Positions 52,225 to 59,331 of a DNA stretch of 64,000 nt are shown piece after piece; the stretch's first letter is position 1, and each line of letters begins with the position of its first letter. Origin of the DNA: Rhipicephalus microplus (taxonomy: Eukaryota > Arthropoda > Arachnida > Ixodida > Ixodidae); assembly GCF_043290135.1 (NCBI RefSeq), contig NW_027464602.1, positions 5,394,001 to 5,458,000 of the forward strand, in the 5' to 3' direction. A program made the position numbers and the translations under genes. The notes beneath the pieces are model-generated. The model was given only the letters and a program-made list of their open reading frames with translations, searched no databases and was not told the origin of the DNA.

Positions 52225-53651
52225 AGAACATATCTTCAAAGCTATCAGCGCAAAGAAAAAAGCAACACACCACTCCCGGGAGGGCTCGAGTGTCCAACCT
52301 TTCGGTTAACAGCCGATCGCGCTAACATATTGCGCCACGGAGACAGTCCTGCTCTACTCTCCCCACCCTCAGAACATATCTTCAAAGCTATCAGCCCAAA
52401 GAAAAAAAAGCGCCGCACCACCGCCGGGTGGGCTCGAAACTCCAACCTTTCGGTCAACAGCCGATCGCGCTAGCCAATTGCGCCACGGAGACAGTCCTGC
52501 TCCACTCTCACCACCATCAGAACATATCTTCAAAGCTATCAGTCCAAAGAAAAAAAAGCGCCATACCACCACAGGGTGGGCTCGAACCTCCGACCTTTTG
52601 GTTAACAGCCGATCGCGCTAGCCAATTGCGCCACGGAGATAGTCCTGCTCCACTCTCACCACCATCAGAACATATCTTCAAAGCTATCAGCGCAAAGTAA
52701 AAAAGCGCCGCACCACCACCGGGTGGGCTCGAACCTCCAACTTTTCGGTTAACAGCCGATCACGCTAGCCAATTGCGCCACGAAGACAGTCCTGCTCCGC
52801 TCTCACCACCATCAGAACATATCTTCAAAGCTATCAGCCCACAGAAAAAAAGCGCCGCACAACCACCGGGTAGGCTCGAACCTCCAACTTTTCGGTTAAC
52901 AGCCGATCACGCTAGCCAATTGCGCCACGGAGACAGTCCTGCTCCACTCTCACCACCATCAGAACATATCTTCAAAGCTATCAGCCCACAGAAAAAAAAG
53001 CGCCGCACAACCACCGGGTGGGCTCGAACCTCCAAATTTTCGGTTAACAGCCGATCGCGCTAGCCAATTGCGCCACAGAGACAGTCGTGCTCCACTCTCA
53101 CCACCATCAGAACATATCTTCAAAGCTATCAGCGCAAAGAAAAACGCAAAACACCACTCCCGGGAGGGCTCGAAACTCCAACCTTTCGGTCAACAGCCGA
53201 TCGCGCTAGCCCATTGCGCCACGGAGACAGTCTTGCCCCCCTCTCACCACCATCAGAACATATCTTCAAAGCTATCAGCCCAAAGAAAAAAAGCACCGCA
53301 CCACCACCGGATGGGCTCGAACCTCCAACCTTTCGGTTAACAGTCGATCGCGCTAGCCAATTTCGCCACGGAGACAGTCGTGCTCCACTCTCACCACCAT
53401 CAGAACATATCTTCAAAGCTATCAGCGCAAAGAAAAAAGCAAAACACCACTCCCGGGAGGGCTCGAACCTCCAACTTTTCGGTTAACAGCCGATCGCGCT
53501 GGCCAATTGCGCCACGCAGACAGTACTGCTCCACTCTCACCACCATCAGAACATAATTTCAAAGCTATTACCGCAAAGAAAAAAGCAACACACCACTCCC
53601 GGGAGGGCTCGAAACTCCAAACTTTCGATTAACAGCCGATCGCGCTAGCCA
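52225..53651. repeat. Higher-order duplication with 2,940-bp shift, copy 2
   Basis: Second copy of 49285-50711. A further related stretch lies right of the intact gypsy element: 50.7-52.2 kb matches 59.87-61.4 kb at a shift of ~9,157 bp, and 53.1-53.6 kb matches 61.69-62.2 kb at 8,560 bp. The array on both sides of that insertion therefore belongs to the same family of blocks. Confidence 0.7.
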
Positions 53652-54035
53652 ATTGCGCCACGGAGACAGTCGTGCTCCACTCTTACGACCATCAGAACAT
53701 ATCTTCAAAGCTATCAGCGCAAAGAAAAAAGCAAAACACCACTCCCGGGAGGGCTCGAACCTCCAACTTTTCGGTTAACAGCCGATCGCGCTGGCCAATT
53801 GCGCCACGCAGACAGTCCTGCTCCACTCTCACCACCATCAGAACATAATTTCAAAGCTATCAGCCCAAAGAAAAAAAAGCGCCGCACCACCACCGGGTGG
53901 GCTCGAACCTCCAACTTTTAGGTTAACAGCCGATCACGCTAGCCAATTGCGCCACGGAGAGAGTCCTGCTCCACTCTCACCATCATCAGAACATATCTTC
54001 AAAGCTATCAGCCCACAGAAAAAAAAGCGCCCCAC

Positions 54036-54109
54036 CATCACCGGGTGGGCTCGAACTTCCAAACTTTCGGTTAACAGCCGATCGCGCTAGCCAACTGCGC
54101 CACGGAGAC
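54036..54109 (-). tRNA. tRNA-Asn(GTT)-like unit just downstream of the intact gypsy insertion
   Basis: Minus strand: acceptor GTCTCCG with 3' strand CGGTGAT (five Watson-Crick pairs, one wobble, one U-U mismatch, a better acceptor than most units). The A box is TGGCGCAGTTGG, D stem GCGC/GCGC and anticodon loop CTGTTAA. The T stem is poor (GGAAG against CCACC). A T8 run (54019-54026) lies 9 nt past the 3' end. The 5' flank is intact for 35 bp, up to the ATAT target at 54141-54144, where the gypsy LTR begins. Confidence 0.6.
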
Positions 54110-54140
54110 AGTCGTGCTCCACTCTCACCACCATCAGAAC

Positions 54141-54144
54141 ATAT
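54141..54144. repeat. Target site duplication (ATAT), left
   Basis: ATAT directly before the 5' LTR, repeated directly after the 3' LTR at 59328-59331. The uninterrupted repeat unit contains a single acatatcttc at this point, as at 48231-48300, so the duplication is 4 bp. This is the length expected of a Ty3/gypsy integrase. Confidence 0.9.
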
Positions 54145-54281
54145 TGACACACCTCGATGGGCGCATGAAGAGGAAGAGGGGGAAGCGGTCTGGCTCACGA
54201 GCAGCTCGGTCGCCGGTTTTCTGGCTCTGAGCTGTACCGATCTCAACCATTTCCTGTAAATAAACGCGTTCCTTCGTCACA
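54145..54281 (+). repeat. 5' LTR (137 bp)
   Basis: Starts TGACACACC and ends TTCGTCACA, giving TG...CA termini. Base for base it matches the 3' LTR at 59191-59327 as far as I can read. An AATAAA signal lies at 54259-54264, 17 bp before the end. At 137 bp it is short for a gypsy element, where several hundred bases is usual. I see no convincing TATA box, so initiation would probably rely on an initiator/downstream element; this is inference. Confidence 0.95.
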
Positions 54282-54419
54282 GTTGTGGTGGAAGGTGCTG
54301 GGTAAGCCAGCTACTGTCAAGCGAGACCGGAGAGCAGCCGTCTACTAACGACGGAACCGCAAGAGCACGAGCTTCGCCGCAGCCGTCGACTAGCGGGCTT
54401 GCCACCACTACCTCAAGAT
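54282..54419 (+). other. Element 5' leader with candidate primer-binding site
   Basis: 138 bp between the 5' LTR and the first ATG of gag. The primer-binding site should begin with TGG, the complement of a tRNA CCA end. The nearest match is tggtggaaggtgctggg starting at 54286, 4 bases after the LTR. I do not recognise a tRNA whose 3' end matches it, so the primer is unassigned. It does not match the 3' end of the tRNA-Asn-like satellite unit. Confidence 0.45.
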
Positions 54420-55649
54420 ATGAACTTGGACGGAGACATCCAGCAGCCGGTCGCGAGGGCGCCGTCTTTCCACTACCGAGAGCCACGCACATTTACAGGA
54501 AAACCTGGCGATGACGTTGAAGAATGGCTCAGCCACTATCAACGGGTGAGCCGAGCCAATGGCTGGAATGCGGCCAGCCAGTTGTCCCACGTGGGTCTAT
54601 TTCTCGATGGCAGTGCTTTAGTGTGGTTCGAGAATCACGAAGACACCTTGACAACATGGGACCAGTTTATGGAGGAGATCAAGAAGTGCTTTGGCGACCC
54701 TGCGACGAAGAAGAAACGTGCAGAGCAAATGTTGTCGCAGAGAGCTCAAGCTTGTGGTGAGACATGCAGAACCTACATTGAGGAGGTACTGAAACTGTGC
54801 AAATGTGTGGACACCAACATGACGGAAGAGGACAAGGTGGGCCACATTCTCAAAGGAATTGCGGAAGACGTCTACCACTTCCTTATCGGCAAGGAGAGTC
54901 TTGAGTCTGTGGCCGATGTGATTGGGCACTGCCGAACGTTTGAGGCCCTGAAGACTCGCCGCATCACTACGAAGTTCGGACGCCTTGCCAATGTTACGAC
55001 CGTCGCCACTGTCGATGTGTGCCAAGACTCCGTGCCTACCGACCTTTCGTCAACGATTCGCCTCATTGTACGTGAGGAACTTCGTCGTCACCTTTACGCG
55101 CCCTTGAACGCCCGAGAACCACCGTGCGATACACCGTCCACAAGTATCAATGCTACGAGTTTCGAGGAGCGCAGCTATTCCAACCGCGGCCCTCAGCTAA
55201 GGGCTCCACCACCGGCGTCTTCTTATGTAGAGCCGCCTTATGCTCCCCACAGTCGTTACGGCTACAACAGCCATCCACCTCCTTTTGCGTCTCAGTGGGA
55301 ACAGAGCGCCGCGTACCCTCAACATCCAGCGACGTTCCCTATGCCCCGTGAACGGCCCGTCTGCTACCAGTGCGGTGTTCGTGGACATATCGCCCGATTT
55401 TGCCCAATGCGACGTAATCCACGTTCGACATTCCCTCAGAGATCCGCGACGTTTGCACAACGAAGCCAACGGCCTGACTACACCTACTGGCCCCCCAACC
55501 CAACTGACGAGCGGCACGCCTACCAGCCGATCAACCGGAGTGATTCGCCCGGATCTGTGCGCAGCTTAACGCCGCCCACCACCCGTCCACCTCGGTCACC
55601 ATCTCCACGGCGCCGGTCACGAATGTCGTCTCCGCCACCGGGAAACTAG
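54420..55649 (+). CDS. Gag polyprotein (capsid and nucleocapsid) of the gypsy element
   Basis: Gag forms the virus-like particle and packages the element RNA in the cytoplasm. Counting from the first ATG (54420) the protein is 409 aa; the frame is open a little further upstream, with an in-frame TTG at 54399, but ATG is preferred for a eukaryote. The N-terminal half is a helix-rich capsid-like region with FTGKPGDDVEEWLSHY and LVWFENHE, typical of gypsy retrotransposon gag. A proline-, serine- and arginine-rich C-terminal region contains a single CCHC zinc knuckle, CYQCGVRGHIARFC (C-X2-C-X4-H-X4-C), which binds RNA. The stop codon TAG (55647-55649) directly follows a slippery heptamer, and the pol frame overlaps its end. 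No internal stop or frameshift is seen. Confidence 0.93.
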   Translation: MNLDGDIQQPVARAPSFHYREPRTFTGKPGDDVEEWLSHYQRVSRANGWNAASQLSHVGLFLDGSALVWFENHEDTLTTWDQFMEEIKKCFGDPATKKKRAEQMLSQRAQACGETCRTYIEEVLKLCKCVDTNMTEEDKVGHILKGIAEDVYHFLIGKESLESVADVIGHCRTFEALKTRRITTKFGRLANVTTVATVDVCQDSVPTDLSSTIRLIVREELRRHLYAPLNAREPPCDTPSTSINATSFEERSYSNRGPQLRAPPPASSYVEPPYAPHSRYGYNSHPPPFASQWEQSAAYPQHPATFPMPRERPVCYQCGVRGHIARFCPMRRNPRSTFPQRSATFAQRSQRPDYTYWPPNPTDERHAYQPINRSDSPGSVRSLTPPTTRPPRSPSPRRRSRMSSPPPGN

Positions 55650-55680
55650 CCAGCGCGGCCGACGGAGGTGAGGTCGCTGG
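55640..55680 (+). promoter_or_regulatory. -1 ribosomal frameshift signal between gag and pol
   Basis: The heptamer GGGAAAC at 55640-55646 is in the right phase relative to gag (G GGA AAC), fitting the X XXY YYZ rule, and the gag stop TAG follows at once. A one-base backward slip here enters the pol frame (GGG AAA CTA GCC), which is open from 55544 onward. A 6-bp perfect inverted repeat, CCAGCG (55650-55655) and CGCTGG (55675-55680), could form a downstream stimulatory hairpin with a 19-nt loop. Its 3-nt spacing from the heptamer is shorter than the usual 5-9 nt. The same heptamer is an established -1 site in some retroviruses. Function here is inferred. Confidence 0.75.
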
Positions 55681-55702
55681 ACGTACCGATTTTCATCAAA
55701 GA

Positions 55703-58700
55703 ATGCCTCCACCAGTTTCTATGCTTCAGAATAAGGTTCAGGTACTTGTTGACGACGTTCCCACGATGGCATTGATAGACACTGGCGCAAGTGTTTCCGT
55801 GATGAGTTTAGTTTTTAAGCAACGACTAGGCCGTAAGGTTATGTTTCACTGGGACAAACCTGCCACATTTCGGGCAGTGAGCGGCGCATTCTTGCGTCCT
55901 GTCGGCGTCTGCACTGCGTCTGTTAGTGTTGCCGGTAAAACGTTCAAGGCGGAATTCACAGTACTGGCTCAATCAACGCATGACGTTATACTTGGCATAG
56001 ACTTTTTGCGAGAGTGTCGTGCGACCGTGGATTGTGGAGCAGGTGAGGTTCTGTTGTCTACTCTCGCCCAGCAGCCTGATTGTGAGAAAGGTAACCTCAC
56101 TGTAGCTAAAGATGTACTTCTGCCAGCGTGGTCCACGGCCAGCGTACAAGTGACCACTTCGGAAACCAACTCGAGTTTGAATTCACGTGACATAGTGATT
56201 GAGCCGTTGCCTGTAGCTTGTCTCAAGAAAAACATCTTTGTACCACGATGCATTGTATCTCTCGCAGACGAGACGGCTCAATTATGGGTGATAAACAGCT
56301 CACCCGAGTCGGTTGTACTACCGGCTGGTATGCGCCTTGCCCTGTTCGAAAAGCAGAGCAGCACCTGCATTGGAGCTTTAAGCGATCTTGAAAGGGCGGG
56401 TCCGGAAACTTCTGGTATGGAAGCTGAATTTTCAAAAATGGTTAGCAAGTCCATTTCCTCACAGAAGCGCAAAGACCTGGTTGCACTGCTGGCGAGACAT
56501 GCTAAAGTATTTGATTTTGCACGGAAGGTGCCTAGGGCTCAGATACCGACCACGCGCGCTCGTCACAAGATCGATACTGGCTCTGCTCATCCTCTCCGAC
56601 AAAAGCCCTATCGCGTGTCCGTGTCCGAACGCAAAGTTATTGCTGAACAAGTTGGCGAGATGCTAGCCACTGGTGTAATTCAAGAATCGTCAAGTCCGTG
56701 GGCTGCGCCTGTTATTTTGGTAAAGAAAAAAGACGGGTCCTGGAGGTTCTGTGTTGATTATCGGCGTCTCAATTCTATAACCAAGAAGGACGTGTACCCC
56801 CTCCCCCGCATTGATGACGTAATTGACTGCCTTCATTCAGCTTCCTACTTTTCTTCGGTAGACTTGCGATCCGGGTATTGGCAGATTCCCATGGATCCAG
56901 TTGATAAAGAGAAGACGGCTTTTGTAACGCCAGACGGTCTATTTGAATTTAATGTTATGCCGTTCGGCTTGTGTAATGCTCCGGCAACATTTGAACGCTA
57001 TATGGATACCGTCTTGAGAGGCCTTAAATGGGAAATTTGTTTATGTTACCTGGACGATGTGGTTATTTTTGGACGAACTTTTGAAGAACATAATCATCGC
57101 CTTGACGTTGTTCTAACATGTTTGGAGAAAGCCGCCTTGACACTGAACTCAAAAAAATGTCGTTTCGGTGAACGGCAAACACTGGTTTTAGGACACCTTG
57201 TGGACAAAGCTGGTGTTAGACCGGACCCGCAGAAAGTGGACGCCGTCAGCAAGTTTAAGCAGCCACAGTCTATCCGCGAGCTACGAAGCTTTCTGGGCCT
57301 ATGCTCTTATTTTCGCCGCTTTGTACCTAATTTTGCTGAAAAGGCCCAGCCACTGACTGACTTGCTGCGCAAGGACGTCCCTTTCCACTGGACACCAAAT
57401 TGTGAGTCAGCGTTTAAGCAACTAAAGTTCGCTCTCACTTCCGGGCCAATACTATGCCACTTCGATCCCTCTGCTTCCACGGAAATCCACACCGATGCCA
57501 GTGGAGTTGGTCTCGGCGCGGTGCTTATTCAACGACACAACAATGCTGAACACGTCGTCGCCTATGCAAGCCGGTCCCTGAGCAAGGCAGAGCGTAATTA
57601 TACGGTTACCGAATTGGAGTGCCTCGCCGTCGTTTTCGCCGTACACAAGTTTCGCCCCTACATCTACGGTCGTCGTTTCTCAGTTATCACAGATCATCAC
57701 TCTCTTTGCTGGTTGGTGAGCCTACGTGATCCATCTGGTCGACTTGCGCGATGGGCCATACGGTTACAAGAATTTGACTTCACGGTCCGCTACAAGAGCG
57801 GTAATCGCCACGCAGACGCTGACTGCCTGTCACGGCTTCCTCTACCAACGACCGAGTGTGAAGCTGATAATTTTGACGATTTTATCACAGCTATTGACTC
57901 TCATTTTCCTGACATCGCGGCTTTCCGGACAGCACAGCACGAGGATCATTGCTTAGATCACCTGTTTGCCTCCGCGAATGACCCGGCCAGTTCAAGCTCT
58001 TTTGTAGTCCATGACGCCGTCCTTTACAAGAAGAATTATTCTGGCCAAGGCGCCCGTCTGCTTCTGGTAGTTCCACGCACTCTACGTCCCCAAATTTTTC
58101 GGTTCTGCCATGACAACGCAACCAGTGGGCACATGGGCTTCGCCAGAACGTTTCATCGCATCCAGCAAAGGTTTTACTGGCCCAAGATGCGACGCGACAC
58201 AGAAAAATACGTAGCGGGTTGCGAACAATGTCAACGTCACAAGCGTCCCACGACTACATCACCCGGACTTCTCCATCCCGTACCACCTCCTAGCTCTCCC
58301 TTCGAGATTGTTGGTGTCGACCTTCTAGGTCCGTTTCCGCGTTCAGCCAGTGCCAATCGATGGGTCATCGTGTGCGTCGACCACCTGACGCGCTACGCAG
58401 AAACTGCGGCTATACCTACTGCAACAGCCTTTCACGTGTCGCAGTTTATGCTTCGGCATATCATTCTCCGTCATGGCCCTCCACGAGTCGTCATTAGCGA
58501 CCGGGGACGTCAGTTCGTCGCTGACGTCGTTGAAGAGATCCTACGCCTGTCTGCCAGCCAATTCCGCCACGCAACCCCGTATCACCCCCAGACGAATGGC
58601 CTCGTAGAGCGGACCAACAGGACGCTAACGAACATGTTGTCAATTTATGTTGATGCCAAGCACAAAAACTGGGACGAAGTACTGCCCTATATCACATACG

Positions 58701-59155
58701 CCTACAACACCGCGAAACACGAGACAACAGGGTACGCGCCCTTTTTCCTGCTCTACGCCCGCTCCCCCCGCAGTTACCTCGACACCATTCTGCCTTTTAC
58801 GTTAGATGTGGAAACATCGGTTGCCGAGTCACTATGCCGCGCTGAAGAAGCCCGTCGCGTCGCACGCCTTCGAACCATTGCATCTCAACAGCGCTCCAAG
58901 ACCCGGTACGACGCCCACCATCACTCCGTTGCCTACACAAAGGGTGACCTGGTGTGGTTGTGGACACCTGTCCGCAAACGTGGTTTATGCCAAAAGTTTC
59001 TGGCCCACTACTCCGGACCATTTGTAGTCATTGACCGTCTCAGTGACGTCACATACGTCATCTCCGGCGTCACAAGCAATGGTCGGCGCTCTAGCAAGAC
59101 ACAGCTGACACACGTCGCGCGCCTCAAGCCATATCACCACCAACCTTCCTATTGA
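55703..59155 (+). CDS. Pol polyprotein: protease, reverse transcriptase, RNase H, integrase
   Basis: An uninterrupted 1150-aa frame counted from ATG 55703; the frame is open from 55544, so it is probably made as a gag-pol fusion by -1 frameshifting. Aspartic protease: ALIDTGAS, catalytic Asp26, with ILGID at ~96-100. Reverse transcriptase: ~315-500, with catalytic Asp387 in SSVDL and the YLDD box at 449-452. RNase H: ~590-710, with Asp598 (HTDAS), a Glu in TELEC, and Asp664 (ITDHHS). Integrase: zinc domain His803, His810, Cys840, Cys843; core Asp873, Asp933, Glu969 (D-X59-D-X35-E); GPY/F-type motif at ~1105. All catalytic residues are present. The stop TGA ends 27 bp before the polypurine tract. 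No chromodomain or env follows. Confidence 0.95.
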   Translation: MPPPVSMLQNKVQVLVDDVPTMALIDTGASVSVMSLVFKQRLGRKVMFHWDKPATFRAVSGAFLRPVGVCTASVSVAGKTFKAEFTVLAQSTHDVILGIDFLRECRATVDCGAGEVLLSTLAQQPDCEKGNLTVAKDVLLPAWSTASVQVTTSETNSSLNSRDIVIEPLPVACLKKNIFVPRCIVSLADETAQLWVINSSPESVVLPAGMRLALFEKQSSTCIGALSDLERAGPETSGMEAEFSKMVSKSISSQKRKDLVALLARHAKVFDFARKVPRAQIPTTRARHKIDTGSAHPLRQKPYRVSVSERKVIAEQVGEMLATGVIQESSSPWAAPVILVKKKDGSWRFCVDYRRLNSITKKDVYPLPRIDDVIDCLHSASYFSSVDLRSGYWQIPMDPVDKEKTAFVTPDGLFEFNVMPFGLCNAPATFERYMDTVLRGLKWEICLCYLDDVVIFGRTFEEHNHRLDVVLTCLEKAALTLNSKKCRFGERQTLVLGHLVDKAGVRPDPQKVDAVSKFKQPQSIRELRSFLGLCSYFRRFVPNFAEKAQPLTDLLRKDVPFHWTPNCESAFKQLKFALTSGPILCHFDPSASTEIHTDASGVGLGAVLIQRHNNAEHVVAYASRSLSKAERNYTVTELECLAVVFAVHKFRPYIYGRRFSVITDHHSLCWLVSLRDPSGRLARWAIRLQEFDFTVRYKSGNRHADADCLSRLPLPTTECEADNFDDFITAIDSHFPDIAAFRTAQHEDHCLDHLFASANDPASSSSFVVHDAVLYKKNYSGQGARLLLVVPRTLRPQIFRFCHDNATSGHMGFARTFHRIQQRFYWPKMRRDTEKYVAGCEQCQRHKRPTTTSPGLLHPVPPPSSPFEIVGVDLLGPFPRSASANRWVIVCVDHLTRYAETAAIPTATAFHVSQFMLRHIILRHGPPRVVISDRGRQFVADVVEEILRLSASQFRHATPYHPQTNGLVERTNRTLTNMLSIYVDAKHKNWDEVLPYITYAYNTAKHETTGYAPFFLLYARSPRSYLDTILPFTLDVETSVAESLCRAEEARRVARLRTIASQQRSKTRYDAHHHSVAYTKGDLVWLWTPVRKRGLCQKFLAHYSGPFVVIDRLSDVTYVISGVTSNGRRSSKTQLTHVARLKPYHHQPSY

Positions 59156-59182
59156 CTCGCCCAGTGGGCATCGTCTGCGAAC

Positions 59183-59190
59183 GGGGGAAA
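59183..59190 (+). promoter_or_regulatory. Polypurine tract
   Basis: GGGGGAAA lies immediately before the 3' LTR. This is the plus-strand primer position in LTR retrotransposons. Confidence 0.85.
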
Positions 59191-59327
59191 TGACACACCT
59201 CGATGGGCGCATGAAGAGGAAGAGGGGGAAGCGGTCTGGCTCACGAGCAGCTCGGTCGCCGGTTTTCTGGCTCTGAGCTGTACCGATCTCAACCATTTCC
59301 TGTAAATAAACGCGTTCCTTCGTCACA
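59191..59327 (+). repeat. 3' LTR (137 bp)
   Basis: Same sequence as 54145-54281 with no difference seen across 137 positions. An AATAAA signal lies at 59305-59310. It is followed by the right ATAT duplication. Confidence 0.95.
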
Positions 59328-59331
59328 ATAT
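59328..59331. repeat. Target site duplication (ATAT), right
   Basis: ATAT after the 3' LTR. Array sequence then resumes with cttcaaagctatcagcgc, exactly continuing the unit interrupted at 54144. Confidence 0.9.

Larger units (their letters stand above)
3467..54144 (-). repeat. tRNA-Asn-derived 147-bp tandem array, block 2
   Basis: About 50.7 kb, or roughly 344 units by length, of the same minus-strand tRNA-like unit with no unique DNA. Unit classes are shuffled rather than in one fixed order, but long runs recur as higher-order blocks annotated separately. Outside those blocks (3467-9886, 14011-24157, 46177-49284) the array is a mosaic of the same classes with local similarities, for example 8277-9077 to 10040-10840 (shift 1,763 bp). 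Periods estimated from block shifts are 147.1 bp (5,150/35; 10,445/71) and 147.0 bp (2,940/20). Small indels in the T-run and in ctccactctcacc account for unit length variation of a few bases. All open reading frames here are by-products of the repeat. Confidence 0.95.
54145..59327 (+). mobile_element. Complete Ty3/gypsy LTR retrotransposon
   Basis: A 5,183-bp element with identical LTRs, a leader, gag, a -1 frameshift signal, pol and a polypurine tract, flanked by an ATAT duplication. Domain order in pol is protease, reverse transcriptase, RNase H, integrase, which defines Ty3/gypsy (Metaviridae-type) rather than copia. There is no env frame and no chromodomain after the GPY/F motif. Identical LTRs and uninterrupted frames point to recent insertion and possible competence for autonomous movement; that last point is inference. 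The same 137-bp sequence does not occur elsewhere in the window. Confidence 0.95.

Noticed and set aside
101..54119. Numerous open frames on both strands of the array with histidine/proline-rich or FFFF-containing translations
   Set aside because: They are translations of the tandem unit, occur in all frames at the repeat period, overlap on both strands, many begin at GTG or TTG rather than ATG, and contain no known domain.
54618..55025. Minus-strand 135-aa frame opposite gag, and similar antisense frames opposite pol
   Set aside because: Shadows of the real gag and pol frames; no domains, and codon positions are explained by the sense proteins.
55240..55569. Third-frame 109-aa open frame overlapping the end of gag
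   Set aside because: It is in neither the gag nor the pol frame and encodes no known domain; the zinc knuckle is in the gag frame.
59156..59190. Envelope gene making the intact element an errantivirus-like retrovirus
   Set aside because: Only 35 bp separate the pol stop from the 3' LTR, so there is no space for env.
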